From: JBEKCP01 sp050014815
GTDB lineage: Bacteria > Planctomycetota > Planctomycetia > Pirellulales > Thermoguttaceae
Direction: 5' to 3'
Assembly: GCA_050014815.1 (NCBI GenBank)
Contig: JBEKCP010000020.1
Span: 1 to 23,952 of the forward strand
DNA length: 23,952 nt
Made by a program: the position numbers and the translations under genes
Shown: one piece after another, positions 7,411 to 14,454 of the stretch
How positions within the stretch are numbered: position 1 is the stretch's first letter
How the letters are laid out: each line of letters opens with the position of its first letter
The notes under the pieces: generated by a model
The model's input: the letters and a program-made list of their open reading frames with translations, nothing else
What the model was told of the DNA's origin: nothing
Databases searched by the model: none

Positions 7411-9338
7411 TGGTAGTCCTCCCCGAACAGGGCTTCGTCAAGCTGCTTCGCTTCCAGGTACTTCTCCTGGGCATCCAGGAGCGAATTGCCCAGCACGTCA
7501 AACGATCGGACCAGGTCCTGGTCCGTGTGCGAGCGGAGCCAGAGGTCCAGCACCAGGGTTTCGAACTCCTCGCCTCCTTCCAGGTTGCCCAGGATCGAGC
7601 CCACCTCGCCCACCACCAACTCGAACATGTGGATCTTCTCGGTCAACAGGTCCAGCAGCCGCGCTTCCAGCGAGCCGGCCGTGCAGAGGTTGAAGATGAA
7701 GACTTCCCGCGTCTGTCCGATGCGGTGGATCCGCCCCACGCGCTGCTCGATCTTCATGGGGTTCCAGGGCAGGTCGTAGTTGATCAGGGTGTTGGCGAAT
7801 TGCAGGTTGCGGCCCTCGCCGCCGCTCTCGGAACAGAGCATCACGGGAACCTGCCGGCGGAACGCCTCGACCGCCTCATCCTTCTGCCGGTCCGACTCCG
7901 CGCCGGAGAAGGTGACGAAGGCAATGCCCGCCTCGCCCAGCAGACGCTGCAGGTGTTCCAAGGTCCGCTGGAAATTGGCGAAGACGAGCACCTTCTCGCC
8001 GCGGGCCTGGGCCAAAAGCTCCAGCAGCTTGTCGTCCTTGGCCGAGCGCCGGACGGCCTCGGCCAAGGCAATGATCGCCGTGGCGCGGGGGTCGCCGCCG
8101 GCCACTTTCTCCAGCGACCGGGCCAGCGAGCGCGGATGGCTGCCGGAGGCCGACAAGAGCGTGCTGAGTTGCTTGCGCCCCAGCGGCGGCGGGTCCGTCC
8201 GCGCTGCGAAGCCGCAAGCGGCATCTTCCGCCTCGGGGCCGCCCTCGCCGGGCAGCACGCGCCGCTGGCGAAGGTACTCGTTCAGCAGGTGGTAGAGCGT
8301 CTGCTCGTCGCCGCGCGGCTGGGCCATCAGGGTCTGCGCATAGCGGGCCGGCAGGTCGATATGCACCAGGCTCCGCGTGTTGCGAACCATCACCTGGCCC
8401 AACAGCGAACGCAGCCGCTCGCGGTTGCGGGGGTCGCGGGGATTGCCGCGGCGGACGTACTGCCGCTTGAAGTCCGACTCGGTCTTCAGATGGCCCGGCT
8501 CCAACAGCGTCAGCAGGTTGTAAAGCTCCAGCAGGTTGTTCTGCACGGGCGTGGCGGTGAGCAGGAACAAGTGGCGGCGGTTCAGCGCGTTGACGAGCTG
8601 CCAGTTGCGGGTCGCGCGGTTCTTGCAATGGTGGGCCTCGTCGACAATCACCAGGTCCCAGGGCGCGGCGGCCACCACTTCGCCCCGCCGCTGACTCTTG
8701 GCAAACGCCAGCGACGCCAGCACGCGATCCGTGTTGGCCCAATACTCGGGCCGGTCGGCCTGCCGCGTCCGCGGCGGGATGGAGAACTCCAGGTGGAACT
8801 TCGACCGCAGTTCCTCCTGCCATTGCGACACCAGGGGCGTGGGAACCAGGATCAGCACCCGCCGCACCAGTCCGCGCAACAGGTACTCCCGCAAGAGCAG
8901 GCCGGCCTCGATCGTCTTGCCGAGCCCGACTTCGTCGGCCAGCAGCACGCGCCCGCGGAAATGCCGCAGCACCTTGCGAACCGTTTCGATCTGGTGCGGC
9001 AGGTGATCGACGCCGGTCAAGCCTTCCAGGCAGAGCAGTTGATCGAATCCCCGCAGCAGGCCGAGCCGGGCGAGATCCAGGTGCAGCCGCAGCCCCCCGG
9101 TGTCGTGCGCGGCGGGCCCCTCGGGCAAGCGGATCGCCCGCAGCGTTACGGGAATTCCCCCCGCGGTGTTCCAGCGGAGCGGGGGTTCCTCGCCCCTTGT
9201 GCCCGGCTCCGCTTGGACCGCCTGGCTGGCAGCGTCATCCACGGCTGCTTCCCCGAGTTTTCCTGAATGGGTCCGGATCCATCCCGATCCCGGCTTCCGG
9301 GCCGGTTCGGCGGTGCGCCGGCAACGCACCAACCGCAT
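7407..9338 (-). CDS. SNF2-family (HepA/RapA-type) DEAD/DEAH-box ATPase
   Basis: From ATG 9338 the product is 643 aa. Helicase motifs are clear: motif I LADEVGLGKTIEAG (GLGKT at 138-142), motif II DEAHH (233-237), motif III LLTATPVQN (260-267), NYDLPWNPMKIEQRVGRIHRIGQ (motifs V-VI, around 530-555). DEAHH plus RIHRIGQ is the signature of HepA/RapA-like SNF2 ATPases, which translocate on double-stranded DNA to remodel protein-DNA complexes, including stalled RNA polymerase. There is no recognisable N-terminal targeting domain beyond about 90 low-complexity residues, and the protein is shorter than RapA. The start is uncertain: TTG 9359, ATG 9338 and GTG 9242 are in frame. The GTG has a purine-rich ggggaag upstream, and the TTGACA-type promoter described here would leave ATG 9338 almost leaderless. 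It is followed by its overlapping zinc-ribbon partner. Confidence 0.92.
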   Translation of the reverse strand: MRLVRCRRTAEPARKPGSGWIRTHSGKLGEAAVDDAASQAVQAEPGTRGEEPPLRWNTAGGIPVTLRAIRLPEGPAAHDTGGLRLHLDLARLGLLRGFDQLLCLEGLTGVDHLPHQIETVRKVLRHFRGRVLLADEVGLGKTIEAGLLLREYLLRGLVRRVLILVPTPLVSQWQEELRSKFHLEFSIPPRTRQADRPEYWANTDRVLASLAFAKSQRRGEVVAAAPWDLVIVDEAHHCKNRATRNWQLVNALNRRHLFLLTATPVQNNLLELYNLLTLLEPGHLKTESDFKRQYVRRGNPRDPRNRERLRSLLGQVMVRNTRSLVHIDLPARYAQTLMAQPRGDEQTLYHLLNEYLRQRRVLPGEGGPEAEDAACGFAARTDPPPLGRKQLSTLLSASGSHPRSLARSLEKVAGGDPRATAIIALAEAVRRSAKDDKLLELLAQARGEKVLVFANFQRTLEHLQRLLGEAGIAFVTFSGAESDRQKDEAVEAFRRQVPVMLCSESGGEGRNLQFANTLINYDLPWNPMKIEQRVGRIHRIGQTREVFIFNLCTAGSLEARLLDLLTEKIHMFELVVGEVGSILGNLEGGEEFETLVLDLWLRSHTDQDLVRSFDVLGNSLLDAQEKYLEAKQLDEALFGEDYQ

Positions 9339-9349
9339 GTGAAACGGCC

Positions 9350-9378
9350 ATTGTTGCAACTGGCCGAGAAATTGTCAA
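9350..9378 (-). promoter_or_regulatory. Candidate sigma70-type promoter for the helicase operon
   Basis: On the minus strand a perfect TTGACA (9378-9373) is followed after 17 bp by AACAAT (9355-9350, four of six matches to TATAAT). The predicted transcription start, near 9343, falls only a few bases before ATG 9338. This implies either a leaderless message or use of the downstream GTG at 9242. Confidence 0.35.
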
Positions 9379-9384
9379 CCTCGG

Positions 9385-9407
9385 CCCCGCTGTAACGAGC
9401 AGCGGGG
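9385..9407. terminator. GC-rich hairpin between the FmdB-like gene and the helicase
   Basis: The arms ccccgctg (9385-9392) and cagcgggg (9400-9407) form a perfect 8-bp stem with a 7-nt loop, 30 bp after the end of the minus-strand FmdB-like gene and just before the candidate helicase promoter. There is no T-run, so it is a possible factor-dependent or weak terminator only. Confidence 0.35.
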
Positions 9408-9436
9408 CGGCCGGGAAAACTCTTTCTGACAGCCGG

Positions 9437-9937
9437 CTACAGGTCGTAGAGGGTCTCGTCCACCTTCGGCGGCCTTTTTCGCATGAGGCGGCGGAGGCGC
9501 CCGGTTGACTCCCCGGGTGGAGACCCATCGTCGCCAAAGAGGTCGCCCATTTCCTCCTCGATCTTCTCCGGCGATTCGCCCGACTCCATCCGGCGGATCG
9601 CCTCTTCCGTCTTTCCGTCCAACGGCATGCCTGCCGTCTGATGCAGTTTCCGCATCATCCGGGCGAGTTGCCGCGGGTCGTTCTCGTCGAGTCCCTCCGA
9701 CTCGCGCAAGAGCGACTCCATCGCCTGTTCCATCTTCGGGTCGTCCGGACCAGGCAGGTCGCCCTCGGACCCGCTGTTGTCGGGCCGCTTTCGGGCAATG
9801 GCGAACCGCGACACGCGGCGTTGCAGCTTCGGGCGGCTGCATCGCGGGCAACCGGGCCGCGCAGCGGTGTCGATCTTCCTGGACAGAAAGCTGTAAATCG
9901 TGTGGCAATCCGCGCAATAGAACTCGTAGATTGGCAC
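9437..9937 (-). CDS. FmdB-like zinc-ribbon protein
   Basis: The product is 166 aa. It begins MPIYEFYCADCHTIY, the hallmark of FmdB-family (CxxC_CxxC_SSSS) proteins, with C8-x2-C11 and C30-x2-C33 forming a zinc ribbon. Family members are usually 70-110 aa. This one has an extension: a basic segment, then a charged, mostly helical part with a Met-rich helix (RQLARMMRKLHQTAGMPL), an acidic GDLFGDDGSPP stretch and a basic Arg-rich end before the final ETLYDL. The family function is poorly defined (named after regulators of formamidase genes), and the fold suggests nucleic-acid or protein binding. It lies upstream of the SNF2 helicase on the same strand, separated by about 100 bp that hold a hairpin and a promoter-like site, so co-transcription is uncertain. 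Confidence 0.85.
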   Translation of the reverse strand: MPIYEFYCADCHTIYSFLSRKIDTAARPGCPRCSRPKLQRRVSRFAIARKRPDNSGSEGDLPGPDDPKMEQAMESLLRESEGLDENDPRQLARMMRKLHQTAGMPLDGKTEEAIRRMESGESPEKIEEEMGDLFGDDGSPPGESTGRLRRLMRKRPPKVDETLYDL

Positions 9938-10066
9938 GTACGGTCTCCCAAATCACCGCTTTCCGAGGTGTTTGTGCCATCGAGAATTCAGCAGCGGGGT
10001 CTCACGTGAACGCGCACCTTGATTCTTGCCCGCGAGCCATTCGCCCGCCGCGCGTTCAACGCAAGA

Positions 10067-10852
10067 TCAACCTGCCTTCCGCGACCGACGCCAGGCGGCA
10101 ATCGCGACGGCGAAACCGAACCCCGCGGCGCAAAGCGCAGTGGTCCCCGGCTCGGGGGTTGCCGTGATGCTCAGCGTGGCCTCAAACCCGCTATCAGTTC
10201 CGGCCCCCGGAGAGGGTGTGGTATACACAAGAGCCGGCTCGGTACTGGGAATAAGAGGATCCCCGTTGTTCCATTCCCCCAACCAGAATACATAATTCGT
10301 TCCCGGCGTCGCGCCGCTCACATTCGTAAGAGTGAAGCTGAAATTCCCGGGGTCGTTCCCGGGGCGGATGTATTTCGTAGGATCGGTCGTGCTGAAAAAG
10401 GCCTGATAATCGGTCCCGCCACCGTCCGCCCTGGTGTTTATCTGATAACTCCATCCCGATGGCACCGTAGCCGCGCTTATGGACGACGACGCCGAGCCTG
10501 TCAGCGTCTGCCCCCACTCTGCCAAGCCCGTTGCGTTTGCGCTTCCGGTGGGGTACAGGTCAATGTCAAACGCGCCGATGCCCTGGTTGGGGCCCAAACC
10601 GTTCTTGAGCTGATCTACCGTGGACCTGCCGGCAACATTCCATGATGGATACGAAGGCCCGTTGTCATAACTCTGATCCAGTTGGAACATCCCACCCGCC
10701 TTAGAGAGCGTGCCGCCGGACACATCCTGATAGCTAAAGACCTGGACCGGATCGAATGTAAAAATGATCTGGGCGAAGGCGACGCTATTACTCCCCGCCA
10801 GAATCAACGTTGGAAGCACCACGGCAACCAGAAAAACCTTAATGCGTCTCAT
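10067..10852 (-). CDS. PEP-CTERM sorted secreted protein
   Basis: The product is 261 aa from ATG 10852, preferred over an ATG 39 bp upstream because GAGAGGGAG lies about 9 nt before it. Residues 1-28 are a signal peptide (MRRIKVFLVAVVLPTLILAG, cleavage after VAFA). The mature part is Gly/Ser/Asn-rich and beta-like, with no enzymatic motif. Residues from 233 to the end form a PEP-CTERM sorting signal: PEPGTTALCAAGFGF, a hydrophobic helix, and the basic tail WRRSRKAG. Exosortase (EpsH-type) recognises such tails and processes the protein at the envelope; these systems go with exopolysaccharide production. The neighbouring export and ligase genes fit that link, although no exosortase gene lies in the window. 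Confidence 0.9.
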   Translation of the reverse strand: MRRIKVFLVAVVLPTLILAGSNSVAFAQIIFTFDPVQVFSYQDVSGGTLSKAGGMFQLDQSYDNGPSYPSWNVAGRSTVDQLKNGLGPNQGIGAFDIDLYPTGSANATGLAEWGQTLTGSASSSISAATVPSGWSYQINTRADGGGTDYQAFFSTTDPTKYIRPGNDPGNFSFTLTNVSGATPGTNYVFWLGEWNNGDPLIPSTEPALVYTTPSPGAGTDSGFEATLSITATPEPGTTALCAAGFGFAVAIAAWRRSRKAG

Positions 10853-11900
10853 GGATCTCGACTCCCTCTCCAAGATGTTGAAAGTGTTCATAGAAGCGAA
10901 TCATTCAAAAGGAGGAAATTGACCTTCCAGGTAACGAATATGACCATTTCTCCAAAAGGTCACAACGATTGCGTCGCAGATAAGCGATGTCGGGAGGCCG
11001 AACCACAGAAGGGTTCGGCCGACGCCGTGCGACGTCGCTTACAGACTATTGACCTGGTGGAGAAAGCACCTGCGCGAGAGAGGCTGCTTGCGGCAGAACA
11101 CCGACAGAGCGCGGCGTTACACTGGCTCGCGTAGCAAACAACCGGCAGGAGGCGCTAGCTTCGCTGCCTCGGCTTGGGTGACGAAATTCGCGAGACCACC
11201 ATTTGAAGATATCCGCGCTATAAGGCTGTTAACAAGGAAGAAGACGGAATTGTGTGCAAGGCAAAGGACTCGCGACCTTCCCGTTGGCAAACAGGCCGTT
11301 TAACGCGGCCTACCCAAGTCCCAAAAGCGCTACAATGACACAAACCTCACCAGTATCTAGTCTAAAAGCAGAATACTCGATTGCAATACCACATTCGGGG
11401 TATAAGGTCAAAATACTTTGGAACCGCCCTGGCGCGACTCGATGGCGACTCCCGCGGCCGGCCTTTGGTGCAGTCTTCCCAGTCCATGGTCATCCGCCTG
11501 CCCAGCGGGAAATCCGTCCACTTCTACACCAAGACGGCCAAACGTGAACCATGCCGGAATCCAATCGTCTGTAACCATTGTAAGATATTGTGATATAAGC
11601 GGTTAAGTCATAATCAGCCCTCGTCAAGAAATGGCTGTCTATGCCCAAAATGGGCGATTTGTGGAAAACTGGTGGCAAGGCGGAGCATCGGCCTCCAGGA
11701 ACGAGAGCGGGCCCGCAAAGTTTACCTAATCCTTCTAGCCTATATTTCCGATAACTTACCACCACACAGTGTACTTGCGGCCTCCGCGGCCTGAAATGCG
11801 ACGTTTTGCCTTCAAAAACGCCTCATGCCGGCCGCACGGTATAGAGATCGCCCACACGCATCGATCTTCGAAGCACCTCGGCGACCAACTGGGATTTGCG
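10853..11900. other. Gene-free stretch between divergent PEP-CTERM and export genes
   Basis: About 1 kb with several short open frames, none with a good start, codon pattern or recognisable product. It holds a strong stem structure (10981-11041, listed separately) and a small hairpin (aggccg at 11293-11298 with cggcct at 11306-11311). It becomes AT-richer between 11330 and 11400 and again around 11570-11620. A frame around 11450-11560 reads protein-like for about 35 residues (SQSMVIRLPSGKSVHFY) and may be a decayed coding fragment. Promoters for both flanking genes are expected here; I could not fix either with confidence. Confidence 0.5.
10981..11041. other. Strong two-tier stem-loop, possible structured RNA or cruciform
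   Basis: The outer stem taagcgatgtcg (10981-10992) pairs with cgacgtcgctta (11030-11041) over 12 bp with a single G-T pair. The inner stem ggccgaacc (10996-11004) pairs perfectly with ggttcggcc (11012-11020) around a 7-nt loop. It sits about 130 bp upstream of the PEP-CTERM gene. It could be a 5' untranslated regulatory structure, a small RNA or a relic of a repeat element; no T-run follows on either strand. Confidence 0.45.
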
Positions 11901-13319
11901 ATGGACCGAGCCCACCAGAACCTTCAGGGGACCCTCTGCGGTGGTTCGCGACGGCTGTCCATAGCCAAGCAGTGCTTGCTGGTTGCTGTCCTTCTGGGGA
12001 GTGGGCTGCTGACGGGCTGCGCAGCCTGGACGAACCCGGTCGCTCACGGGATTCCGGTATGGGCCGTACCCCAGGAGCTCCTGGCAAAGCCGAAGGAGAA
12101 CCTGGCCCCCATTCCGCTTTCCTCTTTGAAGCAACAACCACCCACGGAGTATCTGCTGGGGCCTCGCGACATCCTTGGTGTTTTCGTTGAGAAAGTCCTG
12201 GGACAGGCGGATCAGAATCCGCCCGTGACCATGCCCGACGTCAACGGCATCTCCAATCTGCCTCCGTCGCTCGGTTTTCCGATCTCCGTACGTGAGGACG
12301 GGACGGTGCCTTTGCCGCTGGTAGATCCCGTGCACGTTGAAGGCATGACCTTGGCCCAGGCGGAAAAGGCCGTCAAGGACGCCTATACGGTCAAGAGAAA
12401 GATCCTGGCTGCGGGGCAAGAGCGGGTCATTGTAACCCTCATGCGTCCGCGTACGACCCGCGTCCTCGTCATTCGCCAGGATTCCCCGGGAGTCGCCGGC
12501 GCGAACGTGACGGTGGGCGCAGGCTATACCCGTGGGCTTCTTGGCGCAAGCCCCAGCTTTAGCGCGACACGGCACGGGGCGGGGACGATCGTTGATCTGC
12601 CCGCCTATGAGAACGACGTCCTGACCGCCCTGACCCAGACCGGCGGACTGCCTGGATTCGATGCGAAGAACGAAGTCCGCATTGATCGGCACGCCTTGAA
12701 ATCCACCTCGCCGGATAGTTCGGGTTCCGGCGCCGAGGCAGCAGCGGCGGAAGCGGAGAAGACGTCGGCCGGGGACCGAGAGGTCGAGACGGTGAAAATC
12801 CCGCTCCGGCTGCCGGCCAGCGCGCCCCTTCCCTTCAAGCCCGACAGTATCATCCTCCATGAGGGGGACGTGGTTAGCATCGAGGCCCGCGACGCCGAGG
12901 TATTCTACACCGGCGGTTTTCTCCCTCCGGGCGAACACGCATTGCCGCGCGACTACGACCTGGATGTCGTCAAGGCGATCTCGGCGATTGGCGGCCCTCT
13001 GGTCAACGGGGGCGTCAACGCCAACAACCTGACCGGGAGTCTCGCCCAGCAGGGTATCGGCAGTTTCTCGCCCAAGTTGGTCTCGGTCCTGAGGAAGACG
13101 CCCCATGGCGGGCAATGCACCATCATTGTCGATCTGGACTGTGCCCTGCAGAACCCCCGATCGAGCTTGCTCCTCAAGGCTGGCGACGTTGTCATTCTGC
13201 AAGAGACCAAGGGGCAGGCATTGGTCAGGTACTTCGACCAGATCTTCCACACCGGGCTGAACTCGATCGCCATTGAAACGAGTCGGACCACGGGGACCGT
13301 GAACGTGGCCGGACCGTAA
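11901..13319 (+). CDS. Polysaccharide export lipoprotein (Wza-like, SLBB)
   Basis: The product is 472 aa from ATG 11901, which has gggattt upstream; the frame is open further back to a GTG at 11769 but that would give a very long leader. Residues 20-40 form a lipoprotein signal with lipobox LLTG-C40. A poly-export domain begins at about 82 (TEYLLGPRDILGVFVEKVLG), with the conserved ISVREDGTVPLPLVDPVHVEGMT pattern. A long insert with an Ala/Glu-rich segment (GAEAAAAEAEK) follows. From about 315 an SLBB-type region appears (GDVVSIEARDAEVFYTGGF, then DVVKAISAIGG), ending in GDVVILQETKG. These proteins form the outer-membrane channel for exopolysaccharide. The product is longer than Escherichia coli Wza (about 380 aa), mainly through the insert. 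The next plus-strand gene encodes an O-antigen ligase-like protein, consistent with an exopolysaccharide locus. Confidence 0.9.
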   Translation: MDRAHQNLQGTLCGGSRRLSIAKQCLLVAVLLGSGLLTGCAAWTNPVAHGIPVWAVPQELLAKPKENLAPIPLSSLKQQPPTEYLLGPRDILGVFVEKVLGQADQNPPVTMPDVNGISNLPPSLGFPISVREDGTVPLPLVDPVHVEGMTLAQAEKAVKDAYTVKRKILAAGQERVIVTLMRPRTTRVLVIRQDSPGVAGANVTVGAGYTRGLLGASPSFSATRHGAGTIVDLPAYENDVLTALTQTGGLPGFDAKNEVRIDRHALKSTSPDSSGSGAEAAAAEAEKTSAGDREVETVKIPLRLPASAPLPFKPDSIILHEGDVVSIEARDAEVFYTGGFLPPGEHALPRDYDLDVVKAISAIGGPLVNGGVNANNLTGSLAQQGIGSFSPKLVSVLRKTPHGGQCTIIVDLDCALQNPRSSLLLKAGDVVILQETKGQALVRYFDQIFHTGLNSIAIETSRTTGTVNVAGP

Positions 13320-13485
13320 CGGCGCAATCTCCGAGGCCGGCGTCGCCGCCAAGGGCCGCCTATGCGTTGAAGAAGACACCCGTCATCACCAGTGCCGCAA
13401 CATCGAGGAATTGATGCTCCACGCCGCGGTGGTGAATGCCCCACCGCAGGGCTGATGGAAACATCCCAACGGCCTCTCGGAAGCG

Positions 13486-14151
13486 CTACGGCCCCGGCGG
13501 GAGTGCCTCGCGCCAAGGTCGCAGTGGCGTCCTCCATGGCCTATCGGAAGGATTGAGATCCCCGTCGGACACCAAGATGCCAGCGGAAACGGCAGCGACC
13601 GACCCAGCGATCTGGGTTGATGCGGCTGTGGTTGACGCGGGTGTCGTCGACGCAGGAGTCGTCGCGGCGGGGGGCATCGGGGCTCTCATTGGACGCGTCG
13701 TCGATGCGGCTGTTGCCGCTGTGGCCACCGTTGGTGCAGTTGTCGTTACAGCGACTGTTATCTTTGGTGTGGCTACCGTCGGTGTGGCTGTCGTTGACGC
13801 GCGTGTTGCTGCGACAGCTCTCATTAATGCGGCTGTCGTTGATTCGGCGCTCGTTGGTACGGCTATCGTTGACGGGGCTGTCGTTGGTCCGACTGCCGTT
13901 GATGCGGACGTCGCGGGTGCGGGTGCCAGTGGTGCGCGTGCCGTTCGTGCATTTGCCGTTGCGGCAGGCGTGGTCGGTCCGGGTATCGTTGGTACAAGTG
14001 GAGCTTGTTGAGGCGTCCCACCCAGCAGGCTCCACAGTCCGCTGCTGGCAACGGTCGGCCCTTGCCCGAGTGCAGACTTTTCTGCGATCACCAGAACCGT
14101 AACGGCCATCAGGCAGGGAAGAAACACCTTGGAGAGGAACATTGATTTCAT
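13486..14151 (-). CDS. Secreted low-complexity Thr/Ala/Pro-rich repeat protein
   Basis: The product is 221 aa from ATG 14151, with GAGGA about 9 nt upstream. Residues 1-30 are a signal peptide (KVFLPCLMAVTVLVIAE, cleavage after SALG or nearby). After GLWSLLGGTPQQAP comes a long Thr/Ala/Pro/Ser-rich tract (units such as PTTPA, STTAA, PTVAT) that follows a 15-bp DNA repeat, then a non-repetitive end (LVSDGDLNPSDRPW). The tract looks like a flexible, surface-exposed linker. The frame is not certain: across the repeats a different minus-strand frame has far more C or G at third codon positions and reads as units like TNDSR and INDSR, while start and end look best in the annotated frame. No known family was recognised. 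The gene lies antisense between the export and ligase genes and may be an accessory matrix component. Confidence 0.55.
   Translation of the reverse strand: MKSMFLSKVFLPCLMAVTVLVIAEKSALGQGPTVASSGLWSLLGGTPQQAPLVPTIPGPTTPAATANARTARAPLAPAPATSASTAVGPTTAPSTIAVPTSAESTTAALMRAVAATRASTTATPTVATPKITVAVTTTAPTVATAATAASTTRPMRAPMPPAATTPASTTPASTTAASTQIAGSVAAVSAGILVSDGDLNPSDRPWRTPLRPWREALPPGP
13624..13995. repeat. Degenerate tandem repeat with exact 15-bp period
   Basis: About 25 diverged copies of a 15-bp unit (plus-strand consensus near ggctgtcgttggtgc) run through the gene on the opposite strand. From 13711 to 13995 the register is unbroken at 15 bp, for example at 13831, 13846, 13861, 13876 and 13891. The first copies (from 13624) are offset by 3 bp. 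As the period is five codons, every frame that lacks a stop in one unit tends to stay open, which explains overlapping long ORFs on both strands. Confidence 0.8.
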
Positions 14152-14454
14152 GGCCATTCTTCCTCTTTGGTTGCAGAACAACTAAGCATCTACGTCTCGC
14201 ACAGAAGATGTCCACCAAGTATACTCCATTAGGATAGCCATCCGGCGCGCGGAGTCAACCCCCCCCCGTCCAAAATTCTCCCGTTCAGATTTCAGGCGAG
14301 GTGGCGAAACTGCCAATAAGCATGGTTGTTATGCCAAGTACAGCCTACGAGTGGTGTCTTATAACACCGTGGATGGGCATTCCAAGCGGAAAGCCTGTGA
14401 CGGAACCGCGTGGTAGCCGGAATCCGAGAGTTCACCCCTCTGGTTAGGTGTTTT
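14152..14454. other. Divergent intergenic region
   Basis: About 300 bp between the repeat-protein gene (leftward) and the ligase-like gene (rightward). It contains the minus-strand promoter candidate listed here, a run of nine C residues near 14262-14271, and a small hairpin (ggtgt with acacc around 14353-14368). No ORF is convincing, and I found no clear plus-strand promoter. Confidence 0.5.
14231..14258 (-). promoter_or_regulatory. Candidate promoter of the secreted repeat protein
   Basis: On the minus strand TTGACT (14258-14253, five of six matches) is followed after 16 bp by TATCCT (14236-14231, four of six). This gives a leader of about 75 nt before the ATG at 14151. A second -10-like TATACT lies a little downstream without a matching -35. 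Confidence 0.4.

Noticed and set aside
7527..9266. A 579-codon open frame on the plus strand across the helicase gene
   Set aside because: It is antisense to a gene with all SNF2 motifs. The frame is open because of high GC, and its Gln/His/Arg/Val-rich product has no domain.
6379..9937. DISARM or another known SNF2-containing defence locus
   Set aside because: No DrmB/DrmC-like gene, methyltransferase or nuclease accompanies the helicase; its neighbours are zinc-ribbon proteins only.
10682..11134. A 150-codon plus-strand ORF
   Set aside because: It begins antisense to the PEP-CTERM gene and runs through the stem structure; its product has no hydrophobic core or motif.
11381..11593. A 70-codon plus-strand ORF in the large gene-free stretch
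   Set aside because: One segment looks protein-like, but there is no ribosome-binding site, start and end look random, and no family was recognised. It is mentioned only as possible debris.
13624..13995. CRISPR array
   Set aside because: The units are contiguous 15-mers with no spacers, are diverged, and lie in a coding region.
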